Counted from the stretch's first letter, positions 1-9,387 are shown. The stretch is DNA of 64,000 nucleotides from Elusimicrobiota bacterium (GCA_016209035.1 JACQWX010000066.1:20180-84179); one strand, 5' to 3'. The notes: generated by a model not told the origin, from the sequence alone. Made by a program: numbers and translations.

Positions 1-947
1 ACTTCCCCGGCGTGGACATGGAGGTGGTGGTCTCCTCCGGCCGCATCGGCTGCAATCCCAAGATCAACAACCTGGCCAACGCCTACCATCGGGTCAAGCA
101 CGGCACGCTGGTGATCGCCGACTCCGACATCCGGGTGCGGCCCGATTTCCTGCGGACCGCGGTCAGGCCCCTGAGCGACCCTCGGGTGGGCATCGTGACC
201 TGCTTCTACCGCGCCTGCGGCGCCAAGGGGCTCTGGGGCCTCATGGAGGAGTTGGCCATCAACGCCCATTTCCTGCCCCAGGCCCTGGCGGCCGCGGCCA
301 TGGGGATCAAGTTCGCCATGGGCGCCGCCATCGTGGTGCGGCGTCGCGCCTTCGAGGCTACCGGCGGCTTCAAGAACCTGGCCGACCACATCGCCGACGA
401 TTTCGTCCTGGGGCGGGCCGTCCAGGCCGCCGGGTACCGCCTTGCCTTCGCCGAAGCCGTGGTCGACGTCATCTGCGAGGTGGGCAGCTACGCCGACCAT
501 ATCCAGCACCAGATCCGCGAGCAGCGCGTCATCCGCCTGTGCAAGCCGTCCGAGTACTGCGGCATGGCCCTCCTCCACGGGTTCTCCTTCCTGACGCTGA
601 GGATGGCGGTCGTCGGGCCCGATGCCCTGGGCCTGGGGCTCCTCGCCGGGCTCTGGGCCGCGAAGGCGGCTTCCATCGCCTGGATCCAGGACCGCGTCCT
701 GGACGGCCGGGCGAGCTTGCGGTCGCTGTGGCTCCTGCCGCTGAGCGAATGGACGGCGTTCGCGGCTTGGGTCTTCGGCTTCGGGTACAACCGGGTCTCC
801 TGGCGCGGCGTCTCCTACGCCATCCACCCCAACGGCAAGCTCACCCCGGTGCGGCCGTCGCTGGCCGTCCGGCAAGGGCCGGTCGTCCCCGGAGGCGCGG
901 GCCGTCCTCCCCTCGCCGAAGGGGGCGTCCGGGCCCTAAGTCCGTGA
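1..947 (+). CDS. hpnI: Glycosyltransferase family 2, HpnI-like (hopanoid-associated / ceramide glucosyltransferase-like), 5' partial
   Basis: ORF open from window edge; SDIRVRPDFL, TCFYRA, FAMGAAIVVRRRAFEATGGF, DDFVLGRAVQAAGY motifs typical of HpnI-type GT2; followed by hpnL-like gene. Confidence 0.75.
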   Translation, partial: FPGVDMEVVVSSGRIGCNPKINNLANAYHRVKHGTLVIADSDIRVRPDFLRTAVRPLSDPRVGIVTCFYRACGAKGLWGLMEELAINAHFLPQALAAAAMGIKFAMGAAIVVRRRAFEATGGFKNLADHIADDFVLGRAVQAAGYRLAFAEAVVDVICEVGSYADHIQHQIREQRVIRLCKPSEYCGMALLHGFSFLTLRMAVVGPDALGLGLLAGLWAAKAASIAWIQDRVLDGRASLRSLWLLPLSEWTAFAAWVFGFGYNRVSWRGVSYAIHPNGKLTPVRPSLAVRQGPVVPGGAGRPPLAEGGVRALSP

Positions 948-1939
948 AGGCATTCGAGCGGATCATCCTCCTTGTCGGCGTCGCCATGATGGTCGTGCTG
1001 CTGGTGAAGCTCGACCCTTCCGCGGTCTGGGCCCGCATCCTGGAGGTGGGCTGGGGCATGGCCCTGCTCGTCTTGATCCACACGGTGGACCATGTCATCA
1101 ACGCCCATGCCTGGAGGCTGGCCTTCCGTCCCGCCCAAGGCGCGGCCGTGCCGTTCTGGCGGCTCGTGGCGGTCCGCATCGCGGGCGACGGCGTCAACTA
1201 CCTCACCCCGAGCGCCACCATCGCGGGCGAGGTGGTCCGGCCGGGCATGCTCGGAATGGAGGTCGCCCCCGAGGCCAAGGTGGCGAGCGTCGTCGTGGCG
1301 AAGTTCACCCAATCCCTGGGCCAGGCGCTCTTCATCCTGACCGGCATCGTCTTCATCGCGGCCGCGCGCATCCCGGTGGCGGACCAGTTCAAGGGCTGGT
1401 TCTACGCCGCGGTGGCATGCCTGACCGCGGTCTTCACCGCCCTCATCCTCTACGCCGTCCTGGCCCGCAAGAGCAAGGAGGAGCCCGAGGCTCCCTCCTC
1501 GGGCTCAAGCCTCAGGTCCTTCAAGAGGCAGATGGGGACCTACTTCCGCGGGCACCCGGCCAGGTTCATCGGGTCGATTCTGTTCTTCGCGCTGGGCTAC
1601 GTCTGGGGCTGCGTCGAGGCCTTCCTGATCTGCTTCTTCCTGGGCCTGCCCGTCACCGTCACGATGGCCTACGTCATCGAGGTCCTTTCCTCGGCCGTGG
1701 ACGGCGCGTTCTTCATGGTCCCGGCCAAGATGGGGACCCAGGAGGCGGGCAAGACCGCGATCTTCGCCGGCCTGGGATTGCCGGCCGCGACGGGCTTCGC
1801 CTTCGGGGTCATCAGGCACCTGCGGGAGCTCGTGTGGGCGGGCTTCGGCATCGCCCTGTTCTCCCTCCATCAGCGGTCGCGCAGGGCCGTCGCCCCCGGT
1901 CCCCGCCGCGCGGTTGCCGCGCCCGTCGCCGCGCCCTGA
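944..1939 (+). CDS. hpnL: HpnL-like / lysylphosphatidylglycerol synthase-type TM family protein
   Basis: GTG start at 944 overlapping the hpnI stop; polytopic; FFMVPAKMGTQEAGKTAIFAGLGLP...RHLRELVWAG is characteristic of HpnL. Confidence 0.75.
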   Translation: MKAFERIILLVGVAMMVVLLVKLDPSAVWARILEVGWGMALLVLIHTVDHVINAHAWRLAFRPAQGAAVPFWRLVAVRIAGDGVNYLTPSATIAGEVVRPGMLGMEVAPEAKVASVVVAKFTQSLGQALFILTGIVFIAAARIPVADQFKGWFYAAVACLTAVFTALILYAVLARKSKEEPEAPSSGSSLRSFKRQMGTYFRGHPARFIGSILFFALGYVWGCVEAFLICFFLGLPVTVTMAYVIEVLSSAVDGAFFMVPAKMGTQEAGKTAIFAGLGLPAATGFAFGVIRHLRELVWAGFGIALFSLHQRSRRAVAPGPRRAVAAPVAAP

Positions 1940-2005
1940 CCCTACGGCGGTCCCTTCCCTCCGGTCTTGCTCCGGCGGGCATGACCGTCGCTCTCGTAAG
2001 GGACA

Positions 2006-2014
2006 TGGTATCAT
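2006..2014 (+). promoter_or_regulatory. Extended -10 element immediately upstream of GTG 2022
   Basis: TGGTATCAT, 7 nt before start. Confidence 0.45.
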
Positions 2015-2021
2015 ATCCATC

Positions 2022-3602
2022 GTGAGCCTCCCCTTCGGCGGGCTTCGGGTCGGGTCCCGTGGGCGGGAGGCGTTCTGGGGCCTGGGACTCTTCCTGTCCT
2101 GCGTCCTCCTCTATCTCCCCTCCCTCTTCAACGGGTTCCTGCTCGACGACCTCTTCTACATCTCGCGCAACCCGGCGCTGCTCGACCCTGGGCAGTGGCC
2201 TCGGTTCCTGTACGACCCTGCCAGCCTTCTCTCGGAGGAGTCGCTCTCCAGGCTGATCTGGAGGCCGGTCCTGGGCTTGAGCTACGGCCTTAACGCCCTC
2301 CTGGCGGGTCCCGACCCCTTCTGGTTCCACCTGCACGACAGCCTCAACCACGCGGCCAACAGCGTCTTGGTCCTGCTGCTGCTGCGCCGGCTGGCCGGCC
2401 CTGGGCCGCATGCTTGGGCCGGAGCCCTGCTGTTCTGCTGCCACCCGGTCCAGGCCCAGAGCGTAGCCTATGCCGGGGCCCGGGCGGGCCTGCTGTCGCT
2501 GTTCTTCTGCCTGGGAGCGTTCCTCTTGTACGCGGGGCCGGCCGACGATCGTCGGCCCCTGGGCCTTCGGCCCAGGCCGCGTCGGTTCGCGTCGAGCCTC
2601 GGCTGTTTCGCGCTGGCTCTCCTTTCGAAAGAGTCTTCCCTCTTCCTCGTCCCGGTCTTGGCCGCTTTCGAATGGGTCGAGCGGCCTGCGCCCGAGGCGC
2701 GGGGTGAGAGCACGGGGCCGGCCTGGCGGCGGTTGGCCCCGTTCATCGCCGCGGGAGCGCTCTACCTTGGGGCGAGGACGGCCGTCCTGGGTATCGTCTC
2801 CCAGCGGGGCCCGTGGGGAGGCGGATGGATGGAGCATTTCCAGCTCGCGGTGCACGGCCTTTTCAAGACCGCTTCGCTCGTGGTCTGGCCCGTGGACCTC
2901 CGGGAGCCCTACGGCTTCCTCATGGGCCCCTGGTTCCTGCCTGAGTCCGTGGCGATGGCCGGCATCCTCCTGTCGGCGGCCTGCCTGGCTGTCTGGGGAG
3001 TTCGTCGGCGCAGCAGGATGGGATTCGCCCTGTTCTGGGTCTTCTCGGCGCTCCTCCCCGTGTCCAACATCGTGCCCTTCGGGGCGCTGGCGGCCGACCG
3101 GTACCTCTACGCTCCGATGGCGGGCGCCGCGCTCCTGCTCGGCCTGGGTTTGAAGGGGAGGCTCGACGGCCGAGCCAAGGCGGCCGCGGCCCTGCTCGCC
3201 GCGGTCATGGCGTTGGCAGCCGTGGAGGCCCAGCTGAAATGGCGCAGCGGCTTCGTCCTGGCCTGCGAGGCTTGCGCGGCGGCGCCGGACGACCCCTATC
3301 CAGCCTTGAGGCTCGCGACTCACTACCTGGAATGGAGGATGCTCGCCCGGGCCGAGGGGCTCACTCTGCGGGGGTTCGCGCCCGAGGCTCCTCCCGATGT
3401 CCGGAGGCTCGCGCTCAAGAGGCTCGCCGTCATCCGCATGAGCGCCGGCCGCTTCAGGGAAGCCAAGGCGCTCCTGGAGGAGAGCCTCGGGATGGACCCG
3501 AGGCAGCGCAGCGTCCTGGACCTGCTGGCCCGCTGCAGCCTCGCCCTCGGCGACCCAGCCGCGTCGCGGGAGTACTTCGTCAGGGCCGCGGCTTTGCCCT
3601 GA
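2022..3602 (+). CDS. Polytopic TPR membrane protein, TMTC-like GT-C family
   Basis: GTG 2022 just after TGGTATCAT; LDDLFYISRNP, NHAANSVLVLLLLRRL, CHPVQAQSVAYAGARAGLLS, C-terminal TPR-like region. Confidence 0.6.
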   Translation: MSLPFGGLRVGSRGREAFWGLGLFLSCVLLYLPSLFNGFLLDDLFYISRNPALLDPGQWPRFLYDPASLLSEESLSRLIWRPVLGLSYGLNALLAGPDPFWFHLHDSLNHAANSVLVLLLLRRLAGPGPHAWAGALLFCCHPVQAQSVAYAGARAGLLSLFFCLGAFLLYAGPADDRRPLGLRPRPRRFASSLGCFALALLSKESSLFLVPVLAAFEWVERPAPEARGESTGPAWRRLAPFIAAGALYLGARTAVLGIVSQRGPWGGGWMEHFQLAVHGLFKTASLVVWPVDLREPYGFLMGPWFLPESVAMAGILLSAACLAVWGVRRRSRMGFALFWVFSALLPVSNIVPFGALAADRYLYAPMAGAALLLGLGLKGRLDGRAKAAAALLAAVMALAAVEAQLKWRSGFVLACEACAAAPDDPYPALRLATHYLEWRMLARAEGLTLRGFAPEAPPDVRRLALKRLAVIRMSAGRFREAKALLEESLGMDPRQRSVLDLLARCSLALGDPAASREYFVRAAALP

Positions 3603-5499
3603 TCCGGAGTCGTTCCTGCCGCGCTTTCGTGAGCAAGTCGTCGAACGCGCGGCCGGAGGAAGCGGAAGGTCCCATGAGGGCCCGCCGGCGTTCGATCCCC
3701 GCGATGAACCCATCGATCAACGCCGAAGCCTTGTCCGGATCATCGGCCGCGTACAGCCGACTCAGTTCGGAAACGACCTCCCATTGCCAGGGATTGATGG
3801 CCAGGGAGCGTTCATAATACCCCTGAGCCGTCTTCCGATCGTCCCGTCGGAGGGAAAGATCGCCCCGCAGCCGCATGACCCGGGGCCAAAGGGGGGAACC
3901 GGAAGGGATGGAAGCCAGCTCTTGATCCGCTTGGGCCAAGCGTCCCAACGCCACATGGCATGCCGCAAGGTTCAATCGGATCCCGTCATCGGTCCGGTCG
4001 GTCTGCGAGGCCCGGGAGAAAGCCGTCAATGCTTGCTCGTGTCGCCCTGCGCGCAGATGGAAGACCCCCAGGTTATTCCACAACGAAGGCATCGGCCGTT
4101 TCTTCAACGCGGCTTCGGTGAGTTCGATGGCGTGAGCGAGGCGGCCCGTTTCCGCGTAGAGCAAGCCCAAATCCACGGCCGGTTCCAGGTAATCCGGATC
4201 CAATGCCACGGCCCGCCGCAGGGCGCGTTCCGCCTCCGGATAGGATTCGCGGGCTAGATAGACGGCTCCCAAGGCGGCGTGCGCCCTGGGGTTGGCGGGG
4301 GCGCAAGCAGCGGTATGCGACCACAGCGCGAGAGGGTCGGCGAAGCGGGCGCCGAGGAGGAGACTCTGAAGGCCGTACGCGATCGCCAGCGCGGCCAGTC
4401 CCCACGCAGCGGCTCTCTGAGCCGCGGCGGATCGCGCGAAACGGGACACCAGGCGCGACAACGCCAGGAAGAACCCTACGCTGGCCATGTAAAGATAGCG
4501 GTCGGCCACCAAGCTGTAATTGAGGAAGGGGATCAAATTCAGGAAGGGCGCGGCGGCCAGGAAGACCCATGACAGACCCCAGGCAGCGGGGCGATCCCAG
4601 CGGTAGAGGCGCAACATCCCCAGCCCCAGAAGCGCCGCGCCTGCCAGGAGGAGGCTCCCTTCGACGGAGAAGAGCGTCCGGAGCGGGGACAGGGAATGCT
4701 CCAGACAGCGGTCATAAGGCAGCACCAGCTGAACGAGGTACCAAAACAGCAGCTTGCCCGAGGTCAAGATATGGCAGGACCAATGGCCGCCCATCCACTC
4801 GGCCGGCATCCTGGGGGCGAATCTGAGACGCAGGCTTATGTAGACGAGACCGACGAGGGCCAGCCCCGTGAACGTCCATCTGTCCCTGCGAAAACCCTTC
4901 CAGCCCTGGCGCCATGCCGCGTCCAGGAGCGCCAGCAAGAGGAACATGAACGCGCTTTCTTTCCAAAGGAGCGCCATGAAGAACGACGCGGGAGCCGCGA
5001 ACAGCCGCCACCTTCCTTGCCGGCAGCATTGGACATAGAGCATCAGCAGGCCGAAACAACCCACGCCCAAATGCTTCTTGAAGCTGGAAAGAGCCAAGAC
5101 CTCCACGTGCGCGGGATACAGGGAGAAGAGCGCCGCCGTCCAAAAGGCCGCGGCCGCATCCTGCAGGAAATGCCTGGCCAGACGCCACACCAGCAGGCAG
5201 TTGAGCCCATGCCACAGCAGGCTGGTCAGCCGGTAGAGGAAGGGACGCTCTCCCGCGGCGCGGTAGAGCGCCCAGTGGAGCATGGTCGAGAGAGGCTCGT
5301 ATTCATGGCCGAAGGCGAAGCCCTGCGAGAAAAAAGCCGTCCACCCGGGCCAAGGGCCGATGATCAAGGGATTGCGCAGGAGAATCTGTTCGTCATCATA
5401 CACCAAGGGGGCCCATAGGAGGACGCCGTAGCATGCCGCGACCGCCGCGGCCCACAGGAGAACGGCATACCGGCGCGAACCATCTCGTGGCGGTTCCAT
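3580..5499 (-). CDS. Polytopic TPR membrane protein, TMTC-like GT-C family
   Basis: 639 aa; YDDEQILLRNP, WHGLNCLLVWRL, SLYPAHVEVLALSSFKKHLG, multiple C-terminal TPRs. Confidence 0.6.
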   Translation of the reverse strand: MEPPRDGSRRYAVLLWAAAVAACYGVLLWAPLVYDDEQILLRNPLIIGPWPGWTAFFSQGFAFGHEYEPLSTMLHWALYRAAGERPFLYRLTSLLWHGLNCLLVWRLARHFLQDAAAAFWTAALFSLYPAHVEVLALSSFKKHLGVGCFGLLMLYVQCCRQGRWRLFAAPASFFMALLWKESAFMFLLLALLDAAWRQGWKGFRRDRWTFTGLALVGLVYISLRLRFAPRMPAEWMGGHWSCHILTSGKLLFWYLVQLVLPYDRCLEHSLSPLRTLFSVEGSLLLAGAALLGLGMLRLYRWDRPAAWGLSWVFLAAAPFLNLIPFLNYSLVADRYLYMASVGFFLALSRLVSRFARSAAAQRAAAWGLAALAIAYGLQSLLLGARFADPLALWSHTAACAPANPRAHAALGAVYLARESYPEAERALRRAVALDPDYLEPAVDLGLLYAETGRLAHAIELTEAALKKRPMPSLWNNLGVFHLRAGRHEQALTAFSRASQTDRTDDGIRLNLAACHVALGRLAQADQELASIPSGSPLWPRVMRLRGDLSLRRDDRKTAQGYYERSLAINPWQWEVVSELSRLYAADDPDKASALIDGFIAGIERRRALMGPSASSGRAFDDLLTKARQERLRIRAKPRP

Positions 5500-5602
5500 C
5501 GGATGACGCGGGGAATTCTAGCGCACTTCCCTTCCGCGCCGCAAATCGGCGAAGAGCGCGTTCGCGGGCCGGCGGTATTTCATATGATGTCTCTATGCGA
5601 TC

Positions 5603-7585
5603 ATGAAACCGCGCTTCCCGGGCGCCGACCGGATGGGCCTCCTCATCGCGCTGGCCGCGCTGTCCCTGCGCCTGACCCCCTGGCGCGCCGTGTTCTCGCC
5701 GTCCGGCGTGCTGTTCGTGGACGTGGACGACTGGCATCACCTGAGGGTGATGCTCACGGCCGCGAGGAACTTCCCCTTCCTGCCGACGCTGGACCGTTAT
5801 TTCGCCCACCCTGACGGTTTCCTCACCAGCTGGCCCCCGCTGCACGACTGGCTCGTCGGCGCCGCCATCCGCGCCGGGTGGCTCTTCAAGCCCGGGATCG
5901 AGACGGCGGCCGCGGTCGCGGCCGTCGTCCCGGCGCTGGCCGGCGCGCTCACGGTCTTCTTCTTCTGCCGCTTCGCCCGCCGGGCGATCCCGGCTCTTGG
6001 CGCCGCGGCAGCCGCGGCCCTCGCGGGGGTCCTGCCCGCGCCGCTGTTCTACACCGTGCTCGGCCGTCCCGACCACCACTGCGTCGAGACCATGTGGTTC
6101 GCGCTGGCGCTGGGCCCGCTGCTCTCGCTCGTCGAAGGCGGCGGATCGAGAACGGCCCTGCTCGCCGCGCTCGCCCTCTCGGCCGGATGGCTGTCCTGGA
6201 ACGGGTTCGTGGCCTTCGAGGGCGTCGCCTTCCTGTGGCTGCTGGCGGAGTCCCGCCGCCGCCCCGACCCGGAGACGCGCTCCTGGTCCTGGGTCTTCGC
6301 GGCGCAGATTCCGCTCCTGCTGCTCTTCACGGCGGGAAATCCTTTCGTCCGCTCCCGGACCTTCGACTTCGACCTGCCGGGCCTGTTCGCTCCCACGCTG
6401 TGCGTCGCGCTGGCGCTGGCGCTCGAGGGAGCGCGCCGCCGCCTGCGCGGGGCCGGCCTGGCCTTTGGCTTGGGAGGCGCCGTGCTCGGGCTGGTCCTGG
6501 CCTGGCTGTCCCTGCCGTCTTTGGCCCTGTTCGCGGGCGCCCCGCCGCGCATCTTCCATCTTTTTTCCGAGCTTCAGCCTCTGCTGAGGCCCTACGGCCG
6601 CTGGGCGCCGTCAGCGGCCGAGCCATGGTTCGGCTGGGGCCTCTGGCTCTTGCCGGTCCTGGCTTGGGACTTCGCGGCCAGGCGGACCGGCCCAGCGGCG
6701 CGCCTTGCCCTGGTCTGGGGAGCGGTCTTTGGGCTCCTGGCCCTCCTGCAGGCCCGCTACGCCTCTCACTTCTCCTTCGTCTTCGCGCTCCTCGTCGGGA
6801 GCGCGCTGGAGCGCGCCTGGTCCTGGGGCCGCGCCCGGAGCCGGGGGGCCGCGGCTTTCGCCGCGGCCTGCGCGGTCACGACCGTCGTCTTGGGGTCGGC
6901 CTTGCGCAACGCCGCGGCCCTGCCCTTCGCCGGCCCCCAGCTGGTGGGCGACCCAGCCCTGCGCGAGGCCTGCGAGTGGATCCGGGCCAACACCCCCCCC
7001 ACGCGCTCGCGCGACCGCGACGAGGGCATCCCGGAGTACGGCGTCTTCGCCGACTCCAACGCCGGGCCGATGGTGGCGGCCCTTGCGGAGCGGCCGACCA
7101 CCGCCGCCAACAACCACGCCATGCGGGGGCCGCTCGTCTGGACCATCCTCCGGTTCCTGGGCGACGATCCTGAGCAGGCGCGGGCGGACCTCTCCGGCCG
7201 CGGCTTCCGCTACCTGCTGTTGGGCCCGATGAACGACGGCGGCCTGCTTTTCTCCTACCTGGGGATCGCCGGCGTGCCGCCGGTCGAGTGGGAAGCGCGG
7301 CGCGAACGGTTGGCGCTTTGGCGGCTTTACCGGACCGGCGGATCGGACCCCGACCTGGCCCGGGCCTTCCGGCTCGTGCATCAGACCCCGGGCGGAACCT
7401 TCAAGGTGTTCTCCGTGCTAGCATCACGCGGCGATTCGCGTAGTGGTATAATCACCCGGTGCCGGAACGCTCCCTCCTGCGCGACGCGCGCCTCCTGGCC
7501 GTCCTGGCCGCGGCGGTCTGCGTCCTCCCTTTCGTGGACGCGCTGGGGTTCCCCTTCCTGGAATGGGACGACCGGGTCAACGTGA
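5603..7585 (+). CDS. STT3/PglB/AglB-like oligosaccharyltransferase catalytic-subunit homolog
   Basis: DVDDWHHLRVM, PDGFLTSWPPLHDW, GRPDHHCVE, then EYGVFADSNAGPMVAALAERPTTAANNHAM at the position of WWDYG; polytopic N-terminus. Confidence 0.65.
   Translation: MKPRFPGADRMGLLIALAALSLRLTPWRAVFSPSGVLFVDVDDWHHLRVMLTAARNFPFLPTLDRYFAHPDGFLTSWPPLHDWLVGAAIRAGWLFKPGIETAAAVAAVVPALAGALTVFFFCRFARRAIPALGAAAAAALAGVLPAPLFYTVLGRPDHHCVETMWFALALGPLLSLVEGGGSRTALLAALALSAGWLSWNGFVAFEGVAFLWLLAESRRRPDPETRSWSWVFAAQIPLLLLFTAGNPFVRSRTFDFDLPGLFAPTLCVALALALEGARRRLRGAGLAFGLGGAVLGLVLAWLSLPSLALFAGAPPRIFHLFSELQPLLRPYGRWAPSAAEPWFGWGLWLLPVLAWDFAARRTGPAARLALVWGAVFGLLALLQARYASHFSFVFALLVGSALERAWSWGRARSRGAAAFAAACAVTTVVLGSALRNAAALPFAGPQLVGDPALREACEWIRANTPPTRSRDRDEGIPEYGVFADSNAGPMVAALAERPTTAANNHAMRGPLVWTILRFLGDDPEQARADLSGRGFRYLLLGPMNDGGLLFSYLGIAGVPPVEWEARRERLALWRLYRTGGSDPDLARAFRLVHQTPGGTFKVFSVLASRGDSRSGIITRCRNAPSCATRASWPSWPRRSASSLSWTRWGSPSWNGTTGST
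7444..7452 (+). promoter_or_regulatory. Extended -10 element immediately upstream of GTG 7459
   Basis: TGGTATAAT, 6 nt before start. Confidence 0.6.
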
Positions 7586-8886
7586 CGGACAACCCCTTCT
7601 TGCGGCTCGATTGGGCGGGCCTGGGGCTGATGCTGACGGGCACTCGCCTGGGGCATTGGCATCCCCTCACCTGGCTGTCCTTGGCGGTCGACAAGGCGCT
7701 GTGGGGGACTAGGCCCATGGGGTTCCACGCCACGAACCTTCTCCTCCACGGGCTCAACGCCGGCCTCCTGTTCCTGGCGGGCCGGAGGCTCTTGGCCGCC
7801 GACGGCCGCCCCGAGAGCCTCGACGCCGCCGCTTTCCCAGCCCTTGCGGCCGCGCTCCTGTGGGCCGTGCACCCGATGAGGGCGGAGTCGGTGGCCTGGG
7901 TGACGGAGCGGCGCGACGTGCTCTCGGGGACTCTGTCCCTCGGCTGCCTGCTCGCTCACCTGGCTTCGGCCGACGCCCGCGCCCCCAAGCTCGCCCGGCG
8001 GTTCGCGCTTCTGGCCCTGGTCCTCGGCGCGCTGGCCATGGCGTGCAAGGTCTTCGCGGTCATGCTCCCCGCCGCGCTCCTCGTCGTCGACCTCCGGCTC
8101 GGCCGGGGCCTGCGGTGGAAAGAGAAGCTCCCCTACGCGGTCCCGGCGGCCGTCTCTCTGTGCATGGCCGCGACGGCCCAAGCGCAGACCGCCGCGGTGG
8201 GCTTGGCGCGGTTCGGCGTCGTCCAGCGTCTGGCCCAGGCCGGGTACGGTCTCTCCTTCCATGTCCTGCGCACGGCGGTCCCCTCCGGGCTCTCCCCCTT
8301 CCACGAGCGCTCGCTGCTGCTCGAGCCGGGGCTTTTCCTGTCAGCTGGGCTGGCTTCGGCGGCCGGAGCCGCGGCGGTGTGGGCCCTGCGGCGCCGGCAG
8401 CCGGGCCTGGCCCAGGCCGCGCTCGCCTATCTCGTTGTGCTGCTGCCCACCCTCGGGCTCTTCAAGTCCGGCCGCATGACAGTGGCCGAGCGGTGGTCCT
8501 ACGGGCCTGCCATGCCGCTGTGCCTGCTGGCCGCGGGAGCCATGAGCCGCCTGCCGGGCAGGGTATTCGCGCCGGCCGCTCTGGCGTGGGTCCTGGGCAT
8601 GGCCGCCCTCACGCAGCAGTACGTGCGCGTCTGGTCATCGGACCGCGCGCTCTGGACCCGGGCGGTCAAGGCATCGCCGTTGAGCTACTTCGCGCGAAGC
8701 CTCCTTGCCGACGCCCTCGAGCGCGAAGGGCGCCTCGCCGAGGCCGCGGCCGAGCGCCGGCGGGCGCGGGACCTGCGCCGCGAGGTCTTCGAGAGAGCGG
8801 CCGCCGTGCGCGCGGGCCGGGGCGACCCGCGCGCCGTCCCGGAGATGCGCCGCCGCGCCGAGGCGGGACTTGATCCGGGGCGCTGA
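7459..8886 (+). CDS. TMTC-like TPR/GT-C membrane protein
   Basis: GTG 7459 6 nt after TGGTATAAT; FLEWDDRVNVTDNP, HWHPLTWLSLAVDKALWG, GFHATNLLLHGLNAGLLFL, HPMRAESVAWVTERRDVLSG. Confidence 0.7.
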   Translation: MPERSLLRDARLLAVLAAAVCVLPFVDALGFPFLEWDDRVNVTDNPFLRLDWAGLGLMLTGTRLGHWHPLTWLSLAVDKALWGTRPMGFHATNLLLHGLNAGLLFLAGRRLLAADGRPESLDAAAFPALAAALLWAVHPMRAESVAWVTERRDVLSGTLSLGCLLAHLASADARAPKLARRFALLALVLGALAMACKVFAVMLPAALLVVDLRLGRGLRWKEKLPYAVPAAVSLCMAATAQAQTAAVGLARFGVVQRLAQAGYGLSFHVLRTAVPSGLSPFHERSLLLEPGLFLSAGLASAAGAAAVWALRRRQPGLAQAALAYLVVLLPTLGLFKSGRMTVAERWSYGPAMPLCLLAAGAMSRLPGRVFAPAALAWVLGMAALTQQYVRVWSSDRALWTRAVKASPLSYFARSLLADALEREGRLAEAAAERRRARDLRREVFERAAAVRAGRGDPRAVPEMRRRAEAGLDPGR

Positions 8887-8887
8887 C

Positions 8888-9316
8888 TTACGGCAGCAGA
8901 TCGTTGGTGCAGTCCGACGTGCTGCAGGTAACCGCGAGAACGCCGGTCGGGGTGGGGTGCGTGTAGGTTACCACGTAGAGCCCGTAGACCGCCGGAGCCG
9001 GGGTGTTGCGCGTCAAGGTGATTACCCACCCCGGCGTCGTGTTGACCGTGATGTTGCTCATCGCGAAATACTTCATGGTGCCCAGCATGATGCCGTACCC
9101 GCCCGCGGCCGTGTAGGAGGTGCAATACGTCCCCTGCTTGATGAGGCAGGTCTCCTGCGCGGTCTTCAAACCGCCGAGCCAATTCATGCCTTCCGAGCAC
9201 TTGGCTCTTTCCACCACCCTGAAGTACTGCGGCACCGCGACCGCGGCCAGGATGCCGATGATCAGAACGACCACCAGCAGCTCGATCAGGGTGAATCCTC
9301 TCAAAGCCTTCTTCAT
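8888..9316 (-). CDS. Type IV major pilin-like prepilin
   Basis: MKKALRG^FTLIELLVVVLIIGILAAVAVPQY prepilin cleavage and helix; C-terminal cysteines. Confidence 0.9.
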   Translation of the reverse strand: MKKALRGFTLIELLVVVLIIGILAAVAVPQYFRVVERAKCSEGMNWLGGLKTAQETCLIKQGTYCTSYTAAGGYGIMLGTMKYFAMSNITVNTTPGWVITLTRNTPAPAVYGLYVVTYTHPTPTGVLAVTCSTSDCTNDLLP

Positions 9317-9365
9317 AATGTCCCCCGCCTCTGGAAGCCGGCCTCCCGGGCCGGCTCCTACCCTC

Positions 9366-9371
9366 ATTATA
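9366..9371 (-). promoter_or_regulatory. -10 box of pilin gene 8888-9316
   Basis: TATAAT on minus strand, 49 nt before ATG. Confidence 0.5.
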
Positions 9372-9387
9372 GCCGATGCGTCTGTGC

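Noticed and set aside
12-947. ATG at 12 as the true start of the HpnI-like protein
   Set aside because: Frame is open to the window edge and the usual N-terminal GT2 motifs are missing, so the gene is 5' truncated by the window
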